From positions 1 through 48,555 of the forward strand of contig JAPLJV010000006.1 of NCBI GenBank assembly GCA_026388415.1: DNA of 48,555 bases. The letters run 5' to 3'. A program made the translations under genes and the position numbers. This stretch comes from Deltaproteobacteria bacterium. Its GTDB lineage: Bacteria > Desulfobacterota > Syntrophia > Syntrophales > JACQWR01. The notes beneath the pieces were generated by a model. It was not told the origin of the DNA, did not search any database, and was given only the letters and a program-made list of their open reading frames with translations. Positions 1-7,420 of this stretch are shown piece by piece (position 1 is the first letter of the stretch; each line of letters opens with the position of its first letter).

Positions 1-1
1 T

Positions 2-136
2 AAGGTGTTCCATAGCCTGAATGCAGTTGAAGATGAACTTGTCACTTCCCTGGCGACTTTGGAAAAGGATAATCATACAGTGGCAGGGCTAACCGGTTTC
101 GAATGGATCGTTAGTATATCTATGAATGCAAATTAG
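2..136 (+). CDS. C-terminal end of an unidentified protein (partial)
   Basis: An open frame runs in from the left edge without a stop and ends at TAG 134-136, giving about 44 residues that end in FEWIVSISMNAN. It overlaps the 3' end of the convergent HerA gene by 17 bases. The reading is acidic and leucine-rich (EDELVTSLATLEKD), which looks like coding sequence. The fragment is too short to assign to a family, and a chance open frame is possible. Confidence 0.35.
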   Translation, partial: KVFHSLNAVEDELVTSLATLEKDNHTVAGLTGFEWIVSISMNAN

Positions 137-1796
137 TATGAACCACTGCCGGGAGCAAGACGGCGTCACCAACAACAACGCATTCACCTGGTGCAAGATT
201 TGGCAAGATGTCTGTAATTCCACTTGAGTTGTCAGGGAACAGCCTCTTGACATAGTTTTGGTCAGCGTTGTTGGTCAACCGCAAGGCAAGGAAGTTGTTG
301 CATTGTGCGAAGATGGTCTCTGATACCTCAGATGGCCTCTGACTCACGACCATCAGGCTCAGACCATATTTCCTTCCTTCCTTGGCTACACGTTCTAGCG
401 ATTTCCTGGATGAGCGATATGCGGCATCGTCCCTCTGCGGAATGTAGTTATGGGCTTCCTCGCATACGATCATGACGGGCACATCATTGAGGGCTTCCTT
501 CTCTTGGCGCAACTTGGAGTAGTGGAAGCAAAAGTCGAAGATTAGACGGGAGACGAGGCTCACCGTGATGCTAAGCACCTCAAACGGGATGCCGCTGAGG
601 TCCACAATGGTTACGTTCGCCTTGTTCAGATAGCCGAGGAACTGCTTCATGATCTCCTCGAAATCACCGGTCTTAAAGGATTTGCTGTCGGCCTTCGATG
701 GATGAAGCAAAAAGCCCAAGCGCTTGTCTGCCAATTTCGTCTCCAAGCGCGACACGAATCGGTTGAATTCACCATTGAAAGGCCCGTTCGTCGCCTTCGT
801 TGCGTTTGCGGTCGATTGGGGAACGAACGTACATAACTTATCGAAGTAGTGGTCTTTGCGGTCGGCAACCAGGGTGCTATCTGCAAGCTTCGGTCTGTTT
901 TCCCCGTCAAGGCGCCCGATGATCTCCCGGTTCATGTTTTCGATATATCGATATACTTCCTCTATGGCGAAGTAGACCGGCGTATCGTAGGTCATCTCCT
1001 TAATTGTCGGGTTGTGTCGTTCCTTGTTCAGGATGACGGCCTGCTTAAACTGGCTGACTTGATTATGCGAGTTCTCCTCATTGCTTTCGATGAACATGCT
1101 CTCCAGTTCCTCTGAGTTCATCAGCCAGTACGGGAGGCAAAGGGAGTCAATGTCTAGCCTGTTCAATGTGAATGACTGGTCTTTGGGAAGCGCGAATGCC
1201 GCGCTGTATTCATCGTGAATGTCGAAAATGACGATGTGCGAGTTGTTTTGCTTTCCGAGGTTGTCGTTCCTTTGAACTGCAATGCCTACGACATCCTGAA
1301 GGATCCGGGCCACTGTGCATGACTTTCCAGAGCCTGTTGACCCCACTATAGCGATGTGCTTGCTGAAGAAGCGGTCCCCATTGACCTTCAGTGCAATGGA
1401 CTTGTTGAGTGATAACTGACCGAGCGGAAACTGGTACTCAGCATCCTCAGCAAACAGCCTGTCCAGTGTATCTCTGTCTGCTGCAAAGGCTGGCTCTGTT
1501 GGAACCGGCAAGAGCACGCTGGCTCGTTCAAATGTCTTGCCCCCGACGAGAGTCCCGACGGCTTGGCATTCTATGTGAAACTGCCATGCAGGCTTACCAT
1601 CCTTGTCTTGTGCAATTACTCCTTTGACGGTGCGAATCGCGGCCACGGAGAAGTCGTTGTTACCTTGTGCGATGCGCAGGTACCTACCAACTTGGAGGTT
1701 TGCTTTGTGCTCCTCGAACACCTTCAGGTCGTCTACAACTACGATGATGGCTTCGGGTGCGCAGGACAGGACTTGACCGATTCTATTCATAGACAT
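120..1796 (-). CDS. HerA-type ATPase (DUF87/FtsK-HerA family), candidate anti-phage partner
   Basis: A 558-residue P-loop ATPase of the HerA/FtsK superfamily, normally a hexameric DNA translocase that works with a nuclease. What is visible: an N-terminal beta-rich HAS-barrel-like segment (about 1-110), Walker A GSTGSGKS (about 152-159), Walker B with MIVCEEAHNYIP, and the HerA signature YGLSLMVVSQRP followed by the arginine-bearing C-terminal segment. The ATG at 1796 is preferred because GGGGG lies six bases upstream; an ATG at 1790 is also possible. The start lies inside the 3' end of the upstream nuclease gene, so the two genes are translationally coupled. HerA ATPases paired with Cap4/DUF4297-like or SIR2 proteins are known anti-phage systems, so this pair is inferred to be one. 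Archaeal-type HerA-NurA repair is a less likely alternative, because the partner does not look like NurA. Confidence 0.85.
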   Translation of the reverse strand: MSMNRIGQVLSCAPEAIIVVVDDLKVFEEHKANLQVGRYLRIAQGNNDFSVAAIRTVKGVIAQDKDGKPAWQFHIECQAVGTLVGGKTFERASVLLPVPTEPAFAADRDTLDRLFAEDAEYQFPLGQLSLNKSIALKVNGDRFFSKHIAIVGSTGSGKSCTVARILQDVVGIAVQRNDNLGKQNNSHIVIFDIHDEYSAAFALPKDQSFTLNRLDIDSLCLPYWLMNSEELESMFIESNEENSHNQVSQFKQAVILNKERHNPTIKEMTYDTPVYFAIEEVYRYIENMNREIIGRLDGENRPKLADSTLVADRKDHYFDKLCTFVPQSTANATKATNGPFNGEFNRFVSRLETKLADKRLGFLLHPSKADSKSFKTGDFEEIMKQFLGYLNKANVTIVDLSGIPFEVLSITVSLVSRLIFDFCFHYSKLRQEKEALNDVPVMIVCEEAHNYIPQRDDAAYRSSRKSLERVAKEGRKYGLSLMVVSQRPSEVSETIFAQCNNFLALRLTNNADQNYVKRLFPDNSSGITDILPNLAPGECVVVGDAVLLPAVVHTNLHS

Positions 1797-2994
1797 TGCT
1801 GACCCCCATGACATACTTGATTTCCTTGAGTGATCTTGCCGCTAAGCGCTCGACATTCACATCGTCCGTATTGAGTGAGTCGCATGCTGGCTCGCCGATG
1901 ATGAACAGGTCATCACACTTTTGGTTGTTGAGCACGGCTGCGTTATCTTCCCAGCGAAGCAGTCTTACGGAGAATTCGCGTTTAATCGTGCCTCCAGCGC
2001 CCTTGCTGGAAAGTGGGTCCCGGAAGAACCATGATTCATCGAAGTGTTCCCCGATGCAACCGTCTGTTGAGATGATTCCCTTCGCGTATAGACGGTACTG
2101 AATGTCTCGATAATCGTCTTTTGAAGTGCAAAGGCACAGCACAGGCGTGCTGATGTGCGCAGGCTTAAAGTGATACTTGTTGAGGTAGTCGCTAACAAAG
2201 AGAACGATTTCCGCCGCGTAGTCATCCAGACTCTTGGAATCAACGACTAGATAGCGGAGGCGGGCGTTTTTATCGAGGTGCATTTTGAGCTGTTTGCGTC
2301 TGGCATCAAGCAAGTGCTTGCGAGAACGCAGGGCCATGGTCCACCGAGTAATGGCCGTCTTGCGAATGCCCTTCAAATTCTCAAGGAACTGCCGCTTGGT
2401 GGTTTTGCGTTGAGTAGGATCGTGTTTTACGCTGAGTCCGGCTATCATGTTAATTGCATTCGGATACGCGAGGGTATCGATCTCACCTGCAGGAATCCCG
2501 CTTGCCTTGAGTGCAGCACTAACCTGAGCAACAAGATCGTCATACGTCGAACCGAACTCCATAACGAATCTGGTAAGGAACTGATCAAGGTCGACTTTGC
2601 CGCGAAGCGTCGTGATGTACCGCTGGAGGTCTTTGTTGACCGAATTTAGCGCAGATTCAAGATCGGCCCGCCCGACAGTAGGCTGTGGCAGCACCCCTTT
2701 CACGCTCGGATAGTGAGCGAACAGTACGTATCGAATCTGCGCGGTGCGGTTCGCGTGAAAATGGTCCATCATCTGGAGCAAGGGCTTGAAGATAGCACTC
2801 GGCGTAAAGGTGTCACTTGTTTCATGGTATTTGCATTGGATGGCCGTCATCAGTGCCGGTGTCGCGATCTCGACATCCTCGATGATACCTTCCACTGTGA
2901 TGATGGCGTCATCTTGGGAAGTCAGGATTTCAAGCAGGGTTTTATTGAACTGATAAAGGAACCCTTTGATTGTGTAATCAGCAGATCGTGACAT
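1783..2994 (-). CDS. Putative Cap4/DUF4297-like nuclease, partner of HerA
   Basis: A 403-residue protein. Its N-terminus carries the layout of PD-(D/E)xK nucleases of the DUF4297/Cap4 type: GFLYQ (11-15), acidic residues around 35-40 (VEGIIED) and the QCK core (53-55). The rest shows no motif I recognise and is probably an effector or HerA-docking region. The start at 2994 is preferred over the longer frame (to 3129) because AAGGA sits five bases upstream. The stop at 1783-1785 overlaps the HerA start, so the genes form a two-gene operon. The known role of this domain in HerA-linked systems is DNA degradation on phage infection. Function here is inferred from the motif pattern and the neighbour; a defence-associated protein without nuclease activity is the alternative. 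Confidence 0.6.
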   Translation of the reverse strand: MSRSADYTIKGFLYQFNKTLLEILTSQDDAIITVEGIIEDVEIATPALMTAIQCKYHETSDTFTPSAIFKPLLQMMDHFHANRTAQIRYVLFAHYPSVKGVLPQPTVGRADLESALNSVNKDLQRYITTLRGKVDLDQFLTRFVMEFGSTYDDLVAQVSAALKASGIPAGEIDTLAYPNAINMIAGLSVKHDPTQRKTTKRQFLENLKGIRKTAITRWTMALRSRKHLLDARRKQLKMHLDKNARLRYLVVDSKSLDDYAAEIVLFVSDYLNKYHFKPAHISTPVLCLCTSKDDYRDIQYRLYAKGIISTDGCIGEHFDESWFFRDPLSSKGAGGTIKREFSVRLLRWEDNAAVLNNQKCDDLFIIGEPACDSLNTDDVNVERLAARSLKEIKYVMGVSNVYE

Positions 2995-3379
2995 AGATAT
3001 CCTTCGTCCAAATGGTGCCCAACCATTTATTAACTTGCACTTTTGCCCGGCACCCGCTATCAGCCATATCCGGGTGACAACTTTGAAGCAAATGCATATG
3101 CCCTGACTCGACGCCATGTCAAGAACCAAAACAGCCGATAATTATCGATCAAGTCCGTCCATATTTGCTCCCCAATCACTACTCGATTCGCACCGAGTAT
3201 TCCTATCTGGACTGGATAATGCGCTTCATCCGCTTCCATTGCGTGTGTTCGCGCGATGATCTTTTTCCTGCTTAACCCAAGAGAGTATCGGTGCACAGAT
3301 ACTATTTATCATACTGATATTATTTTATAATCACACGACCACCAAAAAGTTTTGCCTTGAAAATCTGTTCCTCAATTTC
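2995..3379. other. Intergenic region with a palindrome upstream of the HerA/nuclease pair
   Basis: There is no convincing gene here. A perfect inverted repeat, AAATGGT / ACCATTT (arms 3010-3016 and 3022-3028, 5-base centre), lies 16 bases upstream of the nuclease start and could be an operator. A 78-codon minus-strand frame at 3060-3296 has only a GTG start and no ribosome-binding site, so I do not call it. The DNA near 3305-3350 is AT-rich. Confidence 0.4.
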
Positions 3380-4180
3380 CTACCTGAGCAGCGTGTTCAG
3401 ATAGTTGTCTATTTCCGTCTTGAGGCTGGTAATGGAAATCCGGAAGTTTTCCCGGTCGTCGTCCGTCCAGGCTGACATATCGATGGTCCGGATCTTTGTC
3501 ATGGACTTGTCCATCATGTCGAAAACTGCCTGGGGTTCGTTGGGAATCTGCTTCTTCCGGATGGTTTTTCCCTTCTGTTGTTGGGTCTTATAGGCATTAT
3601 AGGCCGTTATCATGCTCCGGGCCTGCTTCTTCTTGGCAATGACGATGAGGGCGGTTCTGGAGATCGTCCGGTCTGCCCGACATTCGTCGCGGATCTCTTG
3701 GGGGAGCTTGTTGAGACTCAATATCTCGCTCAAGGTGTTCTGAGCCTTGCCGATGATGCCGCCTAATTGTTCCTGGGTGTACTGCTGGTCAGCCATCAAT
3801 CGCTGCAGGGCCTCTGCCTCTTCTACCCAAGTGAGATCCTGGCGCTGGAGGTTTTCGATGAGCGCGATTTCTGCGGCGTTGCCTTCGATGAAGATGCCGG
3901 GAATCTCGGTGAGACCGACTTGGCGGGCGGCAGCGATGCGGCGTTCGCCGGCCACGATGATGGCCGTACCGTCCGGGCCGCAGCGAAAAATGACGGGCTG
4001 AATGATTCCGTATTTTGTTACCGATGCGACCATTTCTTCAAGCCCTTGGGCATCGTAGCACTTCCGGGGCTGGTCGTGGTTTTCCAGGATCAGGGCGATG
4101 GGAACTTGATGAAGGGTACGGGCTTCATACAGGGGAACCGCGGCGGCATCGCCTGCCGGCGTGTCGTTCAGCGTGGCCAT
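3380..4180 (-). CDS. ParB/RepB/Spo0J family protein, orphan
   Basis: A 266-residue ParB-family protein. The N-terminal ParB/Srx CTPase fold is clear: NHDQPRK near residue 40, then GERRIAAAR (the GxRR nucleotide-binding motif) and ENLQRQDLTWVEEA, followed by a helix-turn-helix (YTQEQLGGIIGKAQNTLSEIL). The C-terminal part is basic, then charged, as in dimerisation regions. ATG 4180 is chosen because GGAGGA lies just upstream; the longer frame begins with TTG. There is no parA next to it, so it is unlikely to be the main chromosomal segregation protein. Orphan ParB proteins of this kind occur on mobile elements, which fits the defence pair downstream on the same strand. Confidence 0.85.
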   Translation of the reverse strand: MATLNDTPAGDAAAVPLYEARTLHQVPIALILENHDQPRKCYDAQGLEEMVASVTKYGIIQPVIFRCGPDGTAIIVAGERRIAAARQVGLTEIPGIFIEGNAAEIALIENLQRQDLTWVEEAEALQRLMADQQYTQEQLGGIIGKAQNTLSEILSLNKLPQEIRDECRADRTISRTALIVIAKKKQARSMITAYNAYKTQQQKGKTIRKKQIPNEPQAVFDMMDKSMTKIRTIDMSAWTDDDRENFRISITSLKTEIDNYLNTLLR

Positions 4181-4400
4181 GTTTCGTCCTCCTTGCAACT
4201 ATATGTCCGTTAATCTTTGCCCCTTACAGGTGATTCCGGTGCAATCTGCTGCCAACTTTGCCGCTACCCATATCACAAATGTTGAGGAAACAACACCATT
4301 GATTCCGCTTTGAAATCAAGCTTCACCGCTGAGGTTGGCTCGCCGTTGCATTAGGGGGCTACCGGGAGGCGGTGAGTCAGAAAATATTTGTAAATTTATC

Positions 4401-4461
4401 TTGACATCATCGTTCACGAGCATTACAGTTAATAAAAATTGATACTGTTTAACATATAAAC
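4401..4461 (+). promoter_or_regulatory. Promoter and candidate ArsR operator for the efflux operon
   Basis: TTGACA (4401-4406), a 17-base spacer and TACAGT (4424-4429) form a sigma70-type promoter. Just downstream is a perfect dyad GTTTA-ACATA-TAAAC (4447-4461), placed where a bound repressor would block transcription. It lies 25 bases before the arsR start and is the natural candidate for autorepression. Confidence 0.55.
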
Positions 4462-4486
4462 TTGTAGTGGTGAAGAGGGGAGAGTG

Positions 4487-4813
4487 ATGCAAAAGATTTT
4501 TGAGCTTCATGCCGATGTGTGCAAGGTTTTTTCCAATGCCAAGCGCTTGGAGATTATCAATATGCTGAATGACAGGGAGATGTCGGCCGGCGAACTGCTG
4601 GAAAAGACCGGTCTCAGTAAGGCAAATCTTTCCCAGCACATGACTGTCCTGAAATCGAAGGGGGTCATCAATACCAGAAAAGAAGGAATAAATATCTATT
4701 ATTGCATTATCAACCCCAAGATTATTCAGGTTTGCACCTTGATGAAGGAAGTACTCCTGGAACAGCTTGAGGAAAAAGGCAAGATGGCTTCCCGGCTCCA
4801 GCAGATGCAATGA
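4487..4813 (+). CDS. ArsR/SmtB-family winged-helix repressor
   Basis: A 108-residue ArsR-type regulator, the usual length for the family. It has SNAKRLEIINMLNDREMSAGELLEKTG, where the recognition helix follows as LSKANLSQHMTVLKSKGVI, then the wing RKEGINIYYCI. Cysteines occur near the N-terminus (ADVCKVF) and in YYC and QVC, but there is no classic ELCVCDL arsenite motif, so the inducer cannot be read from the sequence. GTG 4484 and ATG 4487 are adjacent; ATG is chosen with GAGGGGAG upstream. It lies 27 bases upstream of the tolC-like gene in the same direction, so it very likely controls the efflux operon and itself. Confidence 0.85.
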   Translation: MQKIFELHADVCKVFSNAKRLEIINMLNDREMSAGELLEKTGLSKANLSQHMTVLKSKGVINTRKEGINIYYCIINPKIIQVCTLMKEVLLEQLEEKGKMASRLQQMQ

Positions 4814-4840
4814 AATGGTCAGATTAAAGGAGGAACAATC

Positions 4841-6226
4841 ATGAAGACAAAATATTTCATGCTTTTTATTCTCGCCTTCCTGATTCTGCTCTTTCTTCAT
4901 ACGTTAGCAGTGCGCAGCGTGCAGGCAGCGGAACAAAGGCTTACCCTCGCCGAGGCCGTCAAGGCCGCCCTGGAAAACAACCACGAACTGAAGGCGCAAA
5001 AAAACTCCCTGGCCGCCAAACGGGAGGACATCGGCTTGGCCCGCAGTTTTCTGCTGCCCAAAATATCCTTTGAAGAGCGATACTTAAGAACGGTCAACCC
5101 CACCTACGCCTTCATGACCAAACTAAATCAGCAACGTATTGATGTTACTGATTTTGCTCCCGCTACGCTCAACCACCCCGACGTAACTAATGACTTTCAG
5201 ACCGCCATCTCTTTTGAACAGCCTTTGTATGTAAAAAAAGCCAATATCGGGCTCGCGATGTCCAAAACGGAGGCTAACGCCTCAGCAGAGGATTTGCAGC
5301 GGAGGAAGGAAGAAATTGCCTTCAAGGTAGTGCAATGCTACCTCATGGTGGGGACAGCAGGTGAGTATGTCCAGGTGGCCGAAAAAGCACGGGAAGATGC
5401 GCGCGAACATCAGCGGCTCGCCGAGGTAAGATACGGGGCCGGTCTGGGGCTTTATTCCGATGTGCTGCGCGCCGCCACGGCAGTTACGGAAGCCGGACAG
5501 AAGCTAGTGAGCGCCGGCAAGAATCTCCGCGTGGCCAAAAGGACCTTGGGGCTCATGATCGGTTCCGAGGCGGCGATTGACGTCGCAGAAGCGCCACCAT
5601 CCCTGCCGTTAAGGGACAGGGAAGATTTACGGACGCAGTCCCTGACCAGGCGGGATGTCAAGTCCATGGAACTGCGTAAAGAAAATGCCCGGAATAATAT
5701 CAAACTTGCCGAAGCGGGCTATTTCCCCTACCTGGGCGTGGGCGGCGTCTATCAATTGAATGATCATAACAAGCCCCTGGGCACAGAGGGCGACAGTTGG
5801 CAGTTGATGGCCTTCCTCAAATGGGAACTCTTTGACGGCACAAAACGGCAACATGAAAGGGCCAAGGCCAAATATCAGGCCAATGAAGCGGAAGAATATC
5901 TGGCGGGGATGAAAAAAATGGTTTCCTTCCAGGTTGAGGAGGCCTGGTTGACCCTGGAAGAGGCGAAAAAGAATGTGGAGTTCGCGCAGGAAGCCCTGAA
6001 AACAGCCGCGGAAGGCAGGCGTCTGGTAAAGGTCAGGTACGAAGGAGCCTTGTCGCCCATCGTGGATATGCTCGATGCCCAGTTAAGTTTTGACCATGCC
6101 CGGGCCAACCTGGTGGCTAAGGAAAACGACTACAAACTGGCGCTTGCCAATCTGAGCTTTGCCGGCGGCACGATGCTTGCGGACTTGGGGTCTGTAACGG
6201 AAGAAGAGCAGGGGAGGATGAAATGA
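4841..6226 (+). CDS. TolC-family outer membrane efflux protein
   Basis: A 461-residue outer-membrane channel subunit. It has an N-terminal signal peptide (MKTKYFMLFILAFLILLFLH, processed near VQAAEQ), then the TolC/OEP pattern LTLAEAVKAALENNHELKA and a second repeat in the C-terminal half with long coiled helices (EEAWLTLEEAKKNVEFAQEAL, GALSPIVDMLDAQ). AAAGGAGG lies just upstream. Its last codons overlap the start of the next gene (ATGA at 6223-6226), so the two are translationally coupled. With the adaptor and RND pump it would form a tripartite export channel across both membranes. Confidence 0.9.
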   Translation: MKTKYFMLFILAFLILLFLHTLAVRSVQAAEQRLTLAEAVKAALENNHELKAQKNSLAAKREDIGLARSFLLPKISFEERYLRTVNPTYAFMTKLNQQRIDVTDFAPATLNHPDVTNDFQTAISFEQPLYVKKANIGLAMSKTEANASAEDLQRRKEEIAFKVVQCYLMVGTAGEYVQVAEKAREDAREHQRLAEVRYGAGLGLYSDVLRAATAVTEAGQKLVSAGKNLRVAKRTLGLMIGSEAAIDVAEAPPSLPLRDREDLRTQSLTRRDVKSMELRKENARNNIKLAEAGYFPYLGVGGVYQLNDHNKPLGTEGDSWQLMAFLKWELFDGTKRQHERAKAKYQANEAEEYLAGMKKMVSFQVEEAWLTLEEAKKNVEFAQEALKTAAEGRRLVKVRYEGALSPIVDMLDAQLSFDHARANLVAKENDYKLALANLSFAGGTMLADLGSVTEEEQGRMK

Positions 6227-7371
6227 AGGTAAAAATGACATGTCGGCGGCAGCAAAAAAGCCAGCTTCGTCGGGTATTGTTGCCGCTTCTGGGTATCGGT
6301 CTTTTACTTGCCGGCTGCGGTGAAAAGGTTCCACCGGGTGCCGCCCAGGTGAAGCGTCCCGTTGTAAGCGGGGTTTCCATAGCCACGATTTCTCCTGCCC
6401 GCGTGGATGAGTATTACGAAACGGCGGGGACCGTCAAGGCTGCCCATATCAGTTATGTGTCCGGCCGCATGATGGGAACGGTTACCTCCCTTGCCGTCCG
6501 GGAGGGAGACGCCGTAGAGAAGGGCCAGTTGCTCCTGACCATTGATGACCGCGATGTCGTTCAGAAGGTGAAGCAGGCGGAGTCCGGCTATCAGGAGGCG
6601 ACCAAGGCCCTGGAGGCAGCCGGACAAAACCGGGAGCTTACCGGCATCACCTATCAGCGCTATAAAAAAATGTATGAGGAAAAGGCCATCTCGGAGCAGG
6701 AGATAAACCAGTTTGAAACCCAGAAAAAAGTGGCGGGGCTGGAATATGAACGGGTGCAGGAGATGGTGAGCCGCGCGGCAGCCGGGTTGGCGGAAGCGCA
6801 GGTCTATCTTGACTTCACCAAGATCAACTCGCCGATCAAGGGATTGGTAACGGAAAAGAAGATCCAGGTCGGCAGCATGGCAACGCCGGGTATGCCCCTC
6901 CTCACGGTGGAAAACACGGCCCTCTACAATGCGGAAGTTACGGTGGATGAAGGTTTGTCCGGCAAGCTCAAGGCCGGGACGCCGGTTGAGGTCTTTATCG
7001 CTGCCCTTAACAGGCAGATCGCCGGTAAAATCACGGAAATCCTCCCCGCTGTTGATCCTATGTCGCGCTCCTTCACGGCAAAAGTTGCCATAAGCGGCGC
7101 CGGACTGAGAACCGGTCAATACGTCAATGTCAAGATTGCCCAGGGTAAAAAAGAGGTAATCCTCGTGCCGCGCGCCGCCATTGTCGAAAAGGGACAGTTA
7201 GCGGGCGTCTATGCCGTGGACAGCCAGGATATCGTAACCTACCGCCTGATAAGAACCGGTAAGAGCTACGCGGGCAATATGGAAATACTGTCGGGGCTGA
7301 AATCTGCGGACCGGATAATTGTCAAGGGTGTAGAGAAGGCCGTTGACGGCGGGATCATGGGAAAAAATTAG
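6223..7371 (+). CDS. RND efflux periplasmic adaptor (membrane fusion lipoprotein)
   Basis: A 382-residue HlyD/AcrA-type adaptor. The N-terminus is a lipoprotein signal with lipobox LLAGC, so it should be anchored by a lipidated Cys. A biotinyl-lipoyl half motif ([22 protein letters not shown]) is followed by a long alpha-helical hairpin, the second lipoyl half ([19 protein letters not shown]) and a beta-barrel ([24 protein letters not shown]). The start overlaps the tolC-like stop. It links the RND pump to the outer-membrane channel. Confidence 0.9.
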   Translation: MKVKMTCRRQQKSQLRRVLLPLLGIGLLLAGCGEKVPPGAAQVKRPVVSGVSIATISPARVDEYYETAGTVKAAHISYVSGRMMGTVTSLAVREGDAVEKGQLLLTIDDRDVVQKVKQAESGYQEATKALEAAGQNRELTGITYQRYKKMYEEKAISEQEINQFETQKKVAGLEYERVQEMVSRAAAGLAEAQVYLDFTKINSPIKGLVTEKKIQVGSMATPGMPLLTVENTALYNAEVTVDEGLSGKLKAGTPVEVFIAALNRQIAGKITEILPAVDPMSRSFTAKVAISGAGLRTGQYVNVKIAQGKKEVILVPRAAIVEKGQLAGVYAVDSQDIVTYRLIRTGKSYAGNMEILSGLKSADRIIVKGVEKAVDGGIMGKN

Positions 7372-7376
7372 TAGAA

Positions 7377-7405
7377 CACCCGCTCATCCTGAGCTTGTCG
7401 AAGGA
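7377..7405 (+). repeat. Short dispersed repeat (encodes HPELVEG)
   Basis: The 29 bases between the adaptor and pump genes read CACCCGCTCATCCTGAGC followed by TTGTCGAAGGA. From memory this is a repeat found scattered between genes in many unrelated bacterial genomes; when translated it gives the tell-tale HPELVEGQ string. Its presence upstream of the pump start is why the longer frame from 7343 should not be used. Confidence 0.55.
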
Positions 7406-7420
7406 CAGGAGAACAACATC

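Noticed and set aside
3060-3296. 78-codon minus-strand frame
   Set aside because: GTG start without ribosome-binding site and no recognisable motif, upstream of the nuclease promoter region.
4316-4900. 194-codon minus-strand frame
   Set aside because: It covers the arsR gene and its promoter; composition is that of a shadow.
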